From positions 25,274,950 to 25,338,949 of the forward strand of contig NC_090177.1 of NCBI RefSeq assembly GCF_024679245.1: a stretch of DNA of 64,000 bases. The letters are read 5' to 3'. The position numbers and the translations under genes are program-made. Positions within the stretch are counted from its first letter, which is position 1. Each line of letters begins with the position of its first letter. The notes beneath the pieces were generated by a model, which was not told the origin of the DNA, did not search any database, and saw nothing but the letters and a program-made list of their open reading frames with translations. This DNA comes from Pseudorasbora parva. Its lineage: Eukaryota; Chordata; Actinopteri; Cypriniformes; Gobionidae. This document shows positions 1 through 11,205 of this stretch, piece after piece.

Positions 1-604
1 GCAGCCTTCAAATGTGACCTCCAGTCCAGAGGATGCAGTGTATATGTAATGAATAACAAACATTTGGGTTAATATGGATGCAGATGGTTTTCAGATTTCT
101 CCAAATTAACGTCACAACCTATTTAAAGTTCTAGATTCTCTTTATGGGATTGTTTGGGCATTGGCAGTCTAGTTATGTTAAATGTTGTAAGAATGTAAGC
201 TCTGGGTTTGTTACATAGCTCTTTGTAACCTTGGGCATGACCATTAACCATCCAAAAAAAATGCTGTAGGGGGTGTGAAACGAGAAAACATTCATACAGT
301 TGCATGTTTGTCAGAATTTATTACAAAAATAGAAGTCTCTAAAAGTGAAAACTTGCATGACTAAATGAGAATTTATACTTTCAAAAAGACAACAGGAATG
401 TACAACCTGAGCCAGTACTCTACGATTATCCAATTTAAAAGCTGTAATACGCAATATTCAGTCACATCCACTAATCAGCAGCACATTTTGTAGATGCAGT
501 TGTTGATCTGTAGGAGCTCAAGTACGTAGCAGCTGTGTAACAGCAAAGTAAAGTCTTCACTTCATTTAGGTGAGATGAATAATCCACTTGTGGTTGATTT
601 GTGT
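1..604 (-). other. 3' UTR and downstream flank of the DNase gene
   Basis: No coding signal was found. A minus-strand AATAAA-type polyadenylation signal (TTTATT on the plus strand) lies at 317-322, about 285 bases after the stop codon, and would give a short 3' UTR. The two short ORFs here are not protein-like. Confidence 0.4.
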
Positions 605-1466
605 TCATATCTGCAGTAACAGCATTACATTCAAGACAAAAGCTGTAGGCAAGTGACATGATGCTTTGTTGCTTCTTGATAAGGCCTCTGATTTCTGAGT
701 CTTAAGGACCACCTCGATGGGGTAGTGATCACTTACTTCTAAAGCCTAAAACAGACAATCCAAAGTTCAGTGATGTGAAATTGCACAAAATTACAGTAAA
801 TGCTGAATTTGTCTTACCTGAGCCTCTGTAAGATGCAGTTCCTTGGGAAAATAGAAGGGCTGTGCTGAAAACGGTTCGATTGTTCTGAGGAATGGCTCTC
901 CATGCACAACAAATCTGTGGATTTTAGCCATAAATACAAATCGTCATGCAGTGTCTATATGCAAATCATAAGCAGATTTATTATGTAGGGCTTTGGCGCC
1001 GCATTGCATTCTGGGACGTTGCGGGCATGTTGATGGCCTCGCGAAAGTAAACATACAGCAAGTCGAATGAGGAGAAGCAGAGTTGGGAGAAAGAAAAAAC
1101 ATGTTAAAATCCCGAAAGGGATATGGAATTTACCGGGATACGTTAAAAAGGGAAGGCAGGGACCGCTATAGAGACAAAATCGGAACTATTAAAGTTTTGG
1201 ATCCACATGAATTTCCCAAAAAAAAGAGCGGAGCACCGACGACGACGAAAACTTTATTTTGTTGGTCCCCAACAGACATTCTACTGACAATAAGTAACTT
1301 TGCAACTACAATTCAACTTATTCTACTAACCCCAACCCCAACACATAACCATAACCTACCAGTCTACTAATACTCTAATTAGTGTTAGTTGACATGCTGT
1401 TGAAAACGTACATAGTTAGTAGAATGTTTAAAGTGGACTATCGAAAAAGTCTAAACGAAACGTATA

Positions 1467-1499
<33 letters not shown>

Positions 1500-4400
1500 A
1501 GAAATTGCACTGCATTATTTATTTATTGCAATGTTATTGTTTACTATATTTATAATTTGCACTTCCTCTATTTTCTGTCTTTTGTTGTTATTTTATAGAT
1601 ACCTATTTATTTGCTTATATAGTATTGAAAGAATTTTTTTTTTTTTAAAGTGTATTTATTATTGTTTATTTGTTATATAAAGTGCACTCCGTTATATAAA
1701 AATGCAACAACTTGCACTCCGTTTTCTGTGTTCATTTTTTATTTGTAACCTTTTACCTTGAAGCATTCCACATTTCTGTGTTCTCAGGTTGCACTACTTG
1801 CAAATAAACAATAAAAAACATCTGATTGTGTGACAATTCTTGCTTTTTGCACATCGTCCTGTTATTACTTCTTGTCCGTGGTTGCGCCTCCAAGCATGAA
1901 AGCGGTGGAAAGTTAATCCATTTTCGACATTTCCCATGGTGATTATGTGTTGCGCTGTTACACCCCAAAATGCAGCAACGGTTTACCATAGTTGAAATAA
2001 CGCCAAAATTATCAAATTAAGACACACGACTGAGAGGGAGTACGTCTATAAACAGTGCGCAGTAGTCCGAGTAGCAGTAAAGGATGCCATCAACATGGCC
2101 GCCACGCCAAGTAATGACGTCATGACGTCCAAGCCCTATTATGCTGAGGTAAATGTTTTGAAAGCATACCTGTCGTATGCACAGTCAGTCGACTGTTTCA
2201 CCGTAGTGTCCACGTTATCCTGAATCAGCCAGATGAAAGATGGGTCAGAGAAGAGCCTGATGTTCTTACGGTTCTTTTTAGCCACGTAACCACAAGCTGC
2301 ATTGAAGTCCCCAAGAAACATTACATTCTGCCAAGATGACAAAAAAAAGCAAGGTTTAAGACTTGGATCTTAAGATATTACGCTCTATATATGGTAGGAA
2401 GAAGCTTACATCACACCTCAAGTTTCCATCGCTCTCTAACATCCACAAAGACATCATAAAGTTCATCAATCTCTTTGGTGGCATTTGAAGGGGTGGTGTG
2501 CTGCGGAATCAAGACAAACTCCTTGGCCACTGTTAACAGAAACATTCATTATCATATGATCAAAATAGTTAACATTTCAGCTTACAATGATTTGAATAAA
2601 TTCAGTGAGCAAGTTTTCCTTTGTGTAATTTGACCTGTTTTAGGGGCTTGAAAATGTACCACAAAGGGTTCTCTGGAGAAAGCATCAACATCACCATGCT
2701 GTGTATCTGGATACTGATACTGGTTTTTCAGTTTTGCTGTGCTCTTCCTGTTTGGTGGGGGGAGGGGGGAATTACATGGGGAAATAATAAAATTATTATG
2801 AAATCCCTTAAAACCAATCATGATGATCAAGTATATTAGCAATGAAAGTAACACAAGACATACGTAACCTCCTAAATTAATAATTACCAAATGAATAAAC
2901 ATCACTGCCTTAACCAGGGATGTGCCAATAATTATTTAAACGGTTGATAACTGATAAACATATTCAAATTATAAGCCATTTTGTAACACAAAGAACCAGT
3001 GATACTTTTTTAATAAAAAGTTTTTAAAAAAAGAAAAAGAAAAAAATATTTTGTAACAACAATATACACTACTGGTCAGTAATTTGGGATCAGTCATTTT
3101 TTTTCTCTTTTAAAAAAAATAAATCAATAATTTTATTCAGCAAGGGTGTGTTAAATTGATAAAAATGTATAGCAAAGGAGATTTATATTATTTGAAAATA
3201 TGTTTTTATTGTAAATAAATGCTAGCCTAGAAATCTAGACACACCCTCGCGTCAGCAAATTTAATCTGCCCGCGAGTGTCGTCTAGCAACTCTCAATATC
3301 CTTCTGACCGTGGAGATCCACTTTTGCGACATGACTGAAGCGTGATGTTGTGACGCTTCCCCTCATTTGTGCGTTGATGGGCGTTCCTCAAGTTTACTGC
3401 TATGGGTGTGCTTTTGAGCCAGCGGGGAATGAAAAACAAACGACCCGCGAGAGACTTCCCCCAGTCTCCATGTGCCATACTTCTATTGGATAGTCGCGTC
3501 ACGTTCAACGGATTCATTTGCATAAAGATGGGAATCGTTCAGCTTTTTTGATGCGCAGCATTTTTTCAAATGCAGCGCTGCCTTCCCGGAATGCTATTCG
3601 GGCGCATTAAAGTCGCTTGACGTCACCCATAGGAATAAAGTGGAGCGCGGCGCGACAGAAATGTTGCATGGACAAGTGGATCTGCACATTTAAGCTGTAT
3701 TCGCCTAACTCTTGCCGGGCCAATCACATCGTGTATAGAGTCGGTGGGCGGGGCCATAATGACGACGGCTGAGTTGCGTTTGTGCGCTTCTAGTAAACAC
3801 AGAAACTGGAGAACGGCAGTCTTTCGAATCAGCTCTGACCGCTACTCTGGAAGACTTGGAGTTAAGCTTTTCTCTGAGAAAAGAACAAAGAACGGCACTG
3901 AAGTCATTCTTAAAAAGGGAAGATGTGTTCAGAGTTTAGCCGACCGGATACGGCGAATGTTTAATCTATCAACAAGCTCCGTTTCACCTTCGTTGCTCTG
4001 GTTGGTGTAGCGCTATCCTATCGCGTGCAGAGGGAGTTTGAAAGACAACCGTTTATCCCGCCCCTTTGGATTGAGCCCTGTCAATGGTGAGTTTCCAGAC
4101 CAAACATCCTATTGTGGGTCTGGCTTGTCAGGCTAAATAAATGCAGTTCTTTTGAACCTTTTATTCATCAAATATATAAGGCAGCAGAACTGTTTCCAAC
4201 ACTCATAATAAATCAGAATATTAGAATGATTTCTGAAGGATCATGTGACACTTAAGATTGGAGTAACGATCCTGAAAATTCAGCTTTGCATCACAGAAGT
4301 ATAATAAATTGAAAACCAAATATTTTAAATTGTAATAATATATCACAATCTTTTTTAAAAAAGCTGTATTTTTGACCACATAAATGCAGGCTTGATGAGC

Positions 4401-5247
4401 AGAAGAAACTTCTTTCAAAAACATTACAAATAGTAATGTGTCCAAACTTTTGGCCTGTACTGCATGCATGTATATATAAAATATATATAATAAAAGGAAA
4501 TTAGCATACCGATAAACAGTGTTGAGAGGGTAACACATTGCAAGTAACGTAATCGGATTACTTTTCAAGTAAATAGTAATGCATTACTTTTACCAAAGAT
4601 GAAAAATGACTAAAATGACTGAAATTGACAGCATAAATGAACATATCTCTATTCTCTAATATTAGCCAATAAATATTTCCCCAAAATCTTTTTCAACCAT
4701 AGCCTTTACATATTGTCCTAAAGTACAGAAGTTCTAAACACATACCTGTAAAAAAAAACATATTGCTCCTGATACGTTTGTGTTCGCCCAAGACGTTCAC
4801 TCGCCACATAGTCATAATCATTATTATTAAGGCTGGAAACAAAACATAACAATATTTATGCACTATATGTTTGATTTTCTCTTAAATCCAGTTTGTTACA
4901 CTGCAAGTTCAGATTTTTCATATATTGTCTACCTGTTGACTGCATCAAGCAGGCGTGGGATGGCTTTATTTTTCTGATCTCTGACCTCCTGGAGTAAACA
5001 TATGTCACAACGAGCTACAATCTGCAAGATAAAACTGACATTTTTAAAATATTTAACAAAAACAATTTACATAATGTTTTTTTTGTGCTATTCATCCTCT
5101 TACCCGTGATACAGAGTTAATGATTTTGACATTGGCTGATTTTGAATCACCAAAACTCTGAACATTAAAGGCACAAATTCTGAAGCCATAGCAGGCCAGC
5201 GAGCCGGAGAGAATGAAGAGGGTGAAGAGGAACATACTGTCGGTCAT
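605..5247 (-). CDS. DNase I-family secreted or GPI-anchored endonuclease (DNASE1L1/DNASE1L3-like)
   Basis: Eight exons join in frame to 313 aa: 5104-5247, 4933-5021, 4746-4832, 2635-2747, 2417-2529, 2170-2327, 818-914 and 605-745 (stop TGA at 605-607). The start ATG follows a splice acceptor by one base, so an upstream non-coding exon is expected. A signal peptide (MFLFTLFILSGSLACYG) precedes the mature start FRICAFNVQSFG. All DNase I landmarks are present: LLQEV (catalytic Glu), IPQHTTP (His), LGDFNA, the disulfide region STDCAYDR, and the active-site end SDHYP. The family cuts DNA using Ca2+/Mg2+, outside the cell or in the endo-lysosomal system. The C-terminus is hydrophobic (AFVLNVMLLLQI) rather than the basic tail of DNASE1L3; this resembles the GPI signal of DNASE1L1, although many internal residues look closer to DNASE1L3. 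The paralogue is therefore unresolved. The 2-kb intron 3 holds nested transposons and intron 6 a THAP remnant. Confidence 0.9.
1466..1496. repeat. (ATT)n microsatellite
   Basis: About nine ATT/TTA triplets inside intron 6 of the DNase gene. Confidence 0.8.
2093..2128 (-). promoter_or_regulatory. CRE and YY1-like motifs upstream of the THAP remnant
   Basis: A perfect palindromic CRE (TGACGTCA, 2115-2122) is followed directly by a second overlapping TGACGTC. An ACATGGCCGCC sequence at 2093-2103 resembles a YY1 site. They lie just upstream of the THAP ATG on the minus strand, so they may be its relic promoter. Function is inferred from motif identity only. Confidence 0.35.
3060..4460 (-). repeat. 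Older dispersed cyprinid repeat interrupted by the hAT-like element
   Basis: Left part 3060-3221 and right part 4136-4460 together make one copy of a dispersed repeat. Its diagnostic stretch is GATCATGTGACACT followed by ATCCTGAAAATTCAGC. Related copies lie at 22725-23095 and 28010-28350, with a fragment near 33840-33960. No coding content was seen. Confidence 0.65.
3222..4135 (+). mobile_element. hAT-like non-autonomous DNA transposon, copy 1
   Basis: The element starts CTAGCCTAGAAATCTAG and ends TCTGGCTTGTCAGGCTA, which are imperfect terminal inverted repeats. It is flanked by the perfect 8-bp direct repeat AATAAATG (3214-3221 and 4136-4143), the duplication length of hAT elements. It inserted into an older cyprinid repeat that resumes on the right at 4136. 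The internal 88-codon ORF at 3744-4010 recurs in copy 2 (32067-32590, opposite orientation), and it has no transposase motif. About 400 bp near 3310-3710 are absent from copy 2. Confidence 0.8.
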
Positions 5248-7133
5248 CCTGAATGTAAAGACAAAGACCTCTGTAGTTATAGCTTCACAATTCAATGGGA
5301 AAGAACAACCTTCAAATGTTATGTTAACAGGAATAGACGTATGCAGGCAGAGACTTGTAAAAACATATAAAAAAGAATGCAGAAGCAGGACAACGGGGAA
5401 CAAAAAAAAACTGAAAAAAAGGAAAAAGACCTTGAAACTGATGCGTAATACTTTATCATATGTTTGAGTGTTGTGGTATGATAAGGGGTGGGGGGATTGA
5501 AGAGAGAGATTATCTAATTTCCCCATTCCGATCCAAAAAAAAAGCACGGATCAAAAATATAACAAGTATAAACACACAAAGACAATAACAGTTCATCAGG
5601 TTTGATGAATTTGAAAGATCCCAAAGCACTTAAAAGTTCATTTGAAAGACAGTGGGGCCTGTGGTCAGAAAGTGAATGTGTTGAGCAAATTATAGCCTGT
5701 GTCAATGATCAGGATGTGTCTGCTTAAAGGTTAGGGACATATTGTGTAGGTAATAGTCTATATTGTTGTTTAAAGTAACCCAGACTGCATATAACAGGCT
5801 GAAACCTGATCTGTGAGTTCTAGAGGTTTCTGACAGTTTTTGTTCCCCAAACATTTATCCAAAGAAATTCCATAGCAATTATTTGCCAAATTGCTACAAC
5901 ATGGGAATCTCAGCACAGAGAAAGCACCAACATGTTTACAAACTGTGGCAGAGCCGCATTCAAAAGCTTAATATACTGAAAGGCAGACTTCCTTACCTCA
6001 ATTGAAATGTGTTGGGTTTCACTTCAACAATGCAGGTCCCTCTTTCTTCCCTTTTCGTAGCAGAAGAGTTTTCCACTGGTGTTATTATACTCAGGAAGTC
6101 TTAGAGGACACGCCCTCTGCTCTGCTATTTGTGGACAAAGGGAGGAGTTTATCTTGCTAATGTATGGAGTGTGGGGCTTTCCACACCCTGTATAGTAGGC
6201 TAAATGCAACACATATGCATGAATAACGGAATTGTGTGGTGTATAATCCTTTTACTCTCTTCTCATCTTTCAGGTCTGTCCAGTTTAGGGCACTGCTTTT
6301 ACTCAACAATATGACAACATAGTTGTCTGAAGAGAACAAAACAAAACAAAATGGTTTTAAATCAATGAGTATAAAGGTCTCTCAAATTCCAGGAAAGTTA
6401 CCAAATTATTAAGAAGACAGAAAATAAATAAGCCTTATGAAATATATAGTTACTCATGTGGTTACCTATTGAGTAAGATAGGCTAATTACACATATTCAA
6501 TATTGCACAGTAAACTCTTGCTTCAGAAAAGAAAAAGAAAAAAAGAAATGTGCTGAAAATTAACTCCAGACAAACATATAATCTACACACCCAAAATTAC
6601 TCCGAAAACTGAAGATATCCACAGAACTGGAATGCATTTTATTCACAGTTCTACACATACCCACCCCTCCCATGTTTGTTTTGAAATATTTTGGATAATT
6701 TATGCTTTAGTCAGCAATAACTGTGCTACCAGGTCAATATGGCGCACGTTTTAGTAGCCTACTTTCTGAATCTGGTCTAAAACTACATTCAAATCACATC
6801 AAGCTGAAATGAAGAAATGTCTCAGCACACACGTCACTTGATCGCCAAGCGATGGCGCTAGAGAAGCGCGCTAATTCTGCCCTATGACGTAACTGTTTCG
6901 GAAGTTCTGCTTTATTTTTACTCACTAATATTATTTGTCCGTCCTGCAATTAATTACTGTAGCTAATATTCTAGTATAAATTGAATGTCTGTTTTAGTCC
7001 GACGGTATTTATCCAAGAAGATTTTGTTTTAGCGTTTTGTGTCGTTGAAAACGTAGCACAGGTGAGTTATGCACAACGTTTTAAGATAATTAACTGCATT
7101 TTGCACGTAATTTACCTTTATTTGTTTCCACAG
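5248..7133. other. DNase/BTG intergenic region with probable 5' non-coding exons of both genes
   Basis: On the minus strand a donor-like GTAAGG at 5992-5997 ends a candidate DNase 5' non-coding exon, which would splice to the acceptor just before ATG 5247. On the plus strand CACAG|GTGAGT at 7061/7062 and TTCCACAG at 7133 define a candidate BTG non-coding exon and intron. The rest is AT-rich, with no convincing ORF. Confidence 0.4.
6885..6892 (+). promoter_or_regulatory. CRE-like site upstream of the BTG gene
   Basis: TGACGTAA lies in a short GC-richer stretch (6840-6910) about 170 bases before the inferred end of the BTG non-coding exon. CREB/ATF control is known for BTG2-type genes; here it is an inference from the motif. 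Confidence 0.3.
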
Positions 7134-7158
7134 CTCGTATTTTTTAGTGAAGAACATA

Positions 7159-7853
7159 TGCTCGATGAAAACAGGATGAAAACAGAGGTGTCAGTCGCTG
7201 CTACTTTCATTAGCGGTTTACTGAGCAGAGGCAGCGTGTCTCTGACTGGAGATCAGCTGCAGCTCTTCACTCACACACTCACTGATGGGCTACTAGGTGA
7301 GAGAAGAGGGGCTTTTCTTTACTAATTGAGTATTAAATCGCCAGCGATATCTTTATTCAGTTAAATTGCTTATTTTATTTTAAAGTTATTTTAAAAAATA
7401 AAATAAGTTTTTTTAAATTAAAATCTATTTTTTTTAAAGACTGAATAATCTAAGATTTTTTTTTGACAAATAAATGCTTTAACATGACTTTAAAGTGTAA
7501 GTTTGTAAGCAGTTTCACTTGATATGTCTCTTTTAGAGCACTATCAGCACCATTGGTTTCCTCATGCTCCCTGCAGAGGCTCTGGCTACAGATGTTTACG
7601 GATCAACCGTAAAATGGACCCTCTCATAGGAAAAGCAGCCTCTGCTGTTGGACTCGCACAAGAGCAGCTTTTCTCATCACTTCCAATAGAGCTGACACTG
7701 TGGGTGGACCCTTCCGAGGTGTCCTATCGGATTGGGGAGGATGGATCCACTTGTGTTCTCTACAAGTCCTCACCGCCACGGCCTAAAAGTGCCTCCTCAG
7801 CAGATACATCAGCCCACAGGAAGGAGAAACTGAAAGGCAGACAATCGAAGTGA
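7159..7853 (+). CDS. BTG/TOB-family antiproliferative protein (BTG1/BTG2-like)
   Basis: Two coding exons, 7159-7296 and 7537-7853, join through GAG to give 151 aa ([11 protein letters not shown]...). A second in-frame ATG at 7177 could also be used. The product has the APRO domain: box A ([19 protein letters not shown]) followed by [13 protein letters not shown], and box B ([19 protein letters not shown]) followed by [12 protein letters not shown] proteins recruit the CCR4-NOT deadenylase through CAF1 (CNOT7/8), speed mRNA decay and slow the cell cycle. The tail is short, basic and Ser/Lys-rich and lacks the TOB C-terminal region. Exon structure and length fit BTG1/BTG2. An AATAAA is at 8053-8058. 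In mammals BTG1 and BTG2 each lie near SLRP clusters, and here an SLRP (osteoglycin) is the next gene, so this may be an ohnologue such as the BTG5 type; the exact paralogue is not settled. Confidence 0.9.
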
Positions 7854-8251
7854 TCAAAAGGGTTAAACATCTGTAAAACCCTTTTATGGGTTTAAAAGAT
7901 ATGAAACCCTCTTCAACCCAGTCCATTCTGCACTTGTTTAAGACATTAAAGGAGTAAATGAATGTGGAAAATGAATTTTGCATCCTACATGTCCACAGCG
8001 ATCATGATTTCAGATTTGATTATGGACAATGGAAAAGCATAATTTGTGTAAAAATAAATGGAAGAGATAAATTAAGGCAAAAGGTTCTAATTATGGCATG
8101 GGAAAACTTTATATTTTGAAAAAAACAAATATTTATATTTAACTATTATATTTAACCTCGCTTGTAAAAATAAACTCAAAAGCTAATGCCATTTCATAAA
8201 ATTACTGAATCAATGAGGACAGTTTTGCAATGCATAACAGTGTTACTATTG

Positions 8252-8682
8252 TTAAAGCTACACTGTGTGATATTTTCCCCCATCTAGTGCTGTAAAGGTA
8301 TATGACCATCCAGTGAATATTAATTTCTGTTCCTCTTAATTCTGATTTCGTTTTAACTCCTACGGTGGCCGATTTAGTCCAAGATTAACATGGCAATCCC
8401 CCTCTTCACATTCGACACGGTGCCATCGAGTGTTAAAACGCGAAAGGCGAAGCTTGAATTTATGGGTATGTCCCTCTCTGTACTTTCAAGATGGAGGAGC
8501 AACATGGCGACCAGCATTCTAACCCCTCACCCGTATGTATTTTCAATGGCATATTATAAACTTACGAGAATATTTTATTACTTGAAAGAAGTAAATATAC
8601 ATTAATGAGCACATATATTTGTGAAAGAACTAAGTGTTTTTAACTAAGAATAAACTAAAAAAGTTACACAGTGTAGCTTTAA
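8252..8682 (+). mobile_element. MITE with TTAAAGCTACACTGTGT terminal inverted repeats
   Basis: The element begins TTAAAGCTACACTGTGTGAT and ends ACACAGTGTAGCTTTAA. TTAA at both ends suggests a TTAA-targeting family (piggyBac-like), which is an inference. The internal ORF at 8390-8605 also appears in the inverted copy at 9757-10159. Confidence 0.7.
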
Positions 8683-8712
8683 CTAAATCTAGTACTATTC
8701 AAAATGTTTTTG

Positions 8713-9146
8713 TTAAAGGTGCACTATGTAGGATTTTTGCAGTAAAATCTATATAAACCAACAGGCCATGCAGTGTTATATTTTGTTCAGTTGAGTTCTT
8801 ACAATATCCCAAATGTTTCCATCTATTTGTAATTTTGAGAAAGTTGCTATTTTAACCAAGGAGCCAGGACGTCTGAGGGAGTCGTCTGTCAATGGCGTCA
8901 TATTTGCATTACCCTCGGTTTCCAGTTTTATTCAAGTGCTTTAGTCTTAGCAGTTTGCAACAAGTTAATAATCGCATCCATGAACATGATTTCTGCCCGA
9001 GTCCTATCCCGATTCTTTCCCACTGGCTGTGAGGTGAAGACCACATGTCCCTAGATTCTGCGCTCAAACTTGGCATCATCAAACTACGCCTTTGTTTTGA
9101 ATAGGCACGCTCTAGCAGACGGAAAAGTTACATAGTGTAGCTTTAA
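8713..9146 (+). mobile_element. MITE with TTAAAGGTGCACTATGTA ends
   Basis: It starts TTAAAGGTGCACTATGTAGG and ends TACATAGTGTAGCTTTAA, so the ends are near-complementary and related to those of the 8252-8682 element. The interior differs and has no ORF. Confidence 0.65.
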
Positions 9147-9756
9147 TTGAATTTAAAAAAAAATGTTTTGATTAAAAACGGTAGATAAGACACAGTTTCT
9201 GCCAATCTCATGTTAATATTGAGTACCTGTAGAGTAGTTTAAGAGTCACGAGGACACACACACAATACATCATGGCATTTTCCCTAGATAAATTTCATTC
9301 ACTATACGTTTGCATTGTTGACATTATATGTACTTCAGTGCCTATTGCCAACAAAACAGACATTTGATGCAGTTTCACTCACCGCCTGCATTTTTCGACT
9401 CATGAATAGGAAGAAACAAACACACTTGCACCTTTGCTGCTCCGGGAAAAACAAACGGCACCCACCGTTTCCTAAACGCTGGGTAATTTAGGCAGCTGTA
9501 CAAGGTTATCTTTCCATCACAATCAAAAACACACTTCTTTAGTGACATTTTTGATTTTGTGGTCTAAAAACTAAATGACAGCACTGCCGACGGCTTCCGT
9601 AACCCGAAATAAGCTCATTGAAGGATGTGCTCTGGCTCTGGCTGATGTGAGCATGCGCTCATCCCTGAGAAATGCCCATACAAGGATTTCCACCATTCAT
9701 GATGTCATGCAGGGCCATACTAAATAAAATAAAATAATAAAAATAAATATTTATTT
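9147..9756. other. Non-coding intergenic sequence, probably old repeat
   Basis: No gene signal was seen. The stretch between two MITEs has mixed composition and is probably another decayed element, but no termini were recognised. Confidence 0.3.
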
Positions 9757-10159
9757 TTAGTTTATTCTTAGCTAAAAACACTTCAAAAATATATGTGCTC
9801 ATTAATGTATATTTACTTCTTTCAAGTAATAAAATATTCTCGTAAGTTTATAATATGCCATTGAAAATACATATGGGTGAGGGGTTCGAATGCAGGTCGC
9901 CATGTTGCTCCTCCATCTTGAAAGTACATTAGCCAAAGAGGGACACACCTGTAAATTCAAGCTTCGACTTTCGCGCTTTAAGACTTGATGGCACCGTGTC
10001 GAATGTGAAGAGGGGGATTGCCATGTTAATCTTGGACTAAATCGGCCACCGTAGGAGGTAAAATTAAATCGGAATTGAGAAGAACAGAAATTAATATTCA
10101 CTGGATGGTCATATACCTTTTCACTGCTAGACGGGGGAAATATCACAGTGTAGCTTTAA
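9757..10159 (-). mobile_element. Truncated inverted copy of the 8252-8682 MITE
   Basis: The reverse complement matches most of 8252-8682, including the shared ORF ending FSMAYYKLTRIFYYLKEV, and it keeps one terminal repeat (GTGTAGCTTTAA near 10159). The other terminus is missing. Confidence 0.7.
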
Positions 10160-10741
10160 AAAAAGTGCTGAAGTACTTAAACAGCTAAAATTGAAATAAG
10201 TATAAATTAAAGGCAAATAGAAACAAAAAAATGTACAGTAGATACTAGATATGTAAAAAATGTACAATAGATACTACAATAAGTAAAAAAAATAGCATGT
10301 GCATAAAGATAAACAGGTGTTTAGGAAATTTAATATTTTTTAAATATACAAGGTAATGTGGCATTTTAGGAGCAAAGACAACTTTAAAAGGGCCTTTTAC
10401 CCCAAATGGGACCTTTAGGACTGTCATCCCTTATTTGTATTTATTTCTCATTAGCTCGATAATAAAGGCTTTTCCAGGTATCTTCACTGTTGGATCCTAT
10501 GCAGTTGTTACTTAATGAATATATTTAGTCTGATAGAATCCATTAAGCGCCTCATTCACTCTCACATCTGTTGAAATGTTCACACTCTCTCCATTATGCA
10601 TCAGTTGGTAGAGCTGCAGGCAAACCATGCAGAATAATATCCGGACTTTGCCACAAAGATGCTTTGCCTTCCATAATAATTTTAATGTTCTTTTTGTTTG
10701 TGTGCATGTTAAACAGTTTAGTCTGTCTAGGGTTCATCAGG

Positions 10742-11205
10742 TTAAAGGGATAGTTCACCCTAAAATTTAAATGTTATGTTTATCTGCTTACCCCCAGGGC
10801 ATCCAGTGACTTTGTTTCTTCAATAGAACACAAATGAAGATTTTCACCAGAAGTGATCGTGCACTGAAGGCTGTTGGACATGGTGTTTTGAGAAGTAAAA
10901 AATTATATATATACTGTTCAGTTTCTCACACAAACTAATCATTTCGGGTCTTAAGACATTAATGTGTCATAACGAGCTGCAGGCTTAAATATGGATTTGT
11001 ACGTGCATGTTTTTTTTAAACTCTCTTCTCATACTCTCATGCGTTACTAGTCACATGCATTATATAACAGACAGACTGCAACAGTTGGGGTTAAAAAATC
11101 TTAATTTGTGTTCTACTGATGAAACAAAGTCACCTATATCTTGGATGCCCTGGGGTTAAGCAGATAAACTTCACATTTTCATTTTTGGGTGAACTATCCC
11201 TTTAA
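10742..11205 (+). mobile_element. MITE with 19-bp TTAAAGGGATAGTTCACCC inverted repeats
   Basis: The two ends are perfect inverted copies of TTAAAGGGATAGTTCACCC. The interior has no ORF. Fragments with similar ends lie at 13502-13760 and 45385-45945. Confidence 0.75.

Larger units (their letters stand above)
960..2140 (-). pseudogene. Decayed THAP-domain sequence in an insertion inside the DNase intron
   Basis: The minus strand from ATG 1989 reads MVNRCCILGCNSATHNHHGK, the start of a THAP zinc finger (C-x4-C). The reading then shifts frame and continues with GLTFHRFHAWRRN, which matches the typical G-(L/V)-(S/T)-F-H-R-F stretch of THAP domains, and goes on to a stop-ridden tail. THAP domains bind DNA and occur in P-element-like transposases and in host factors. 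The plus strand at 1083-1230 encodes RDRYRDKIGTIKVLDPHEF, which recalls the start of multi-copy teleost transposon-associated proteins, but I cannot name it. CG-rich, promoter-like sequence flanks both ends. The frameshift and the intronic position argue for a dead mobile-element fragment. Confidence 0.5.

Noticed and set aside
1083..1370. 95-codon plus-strand ORF as a gene
   Set aside because: Only the first half looks protein-like; it has no partner exon and lies in an insertion inside an intron, so it is noted only as part of the remnant.
3744..4010. 88-codon ORF, repeated at 32112-32456
   Set aside because: It lies wholly inside a non-autonomous transposon present twice; no known domain.
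5092..5547. 151-codon ORF upstream of the DNase start
   Set aside because: Only its 3' part (5104-5247) is exon 1; the upstream part lies before a splice acceptor adjoining the ATG and reads as low-complexity Phe/Leu sequence.
6981..7325. A 114-codon ORF over the BTG start
   Set aside because: It reads through a GT-AG intron (7062-7133) and past the exon donor at 7297; only 7159-7296 is coding.
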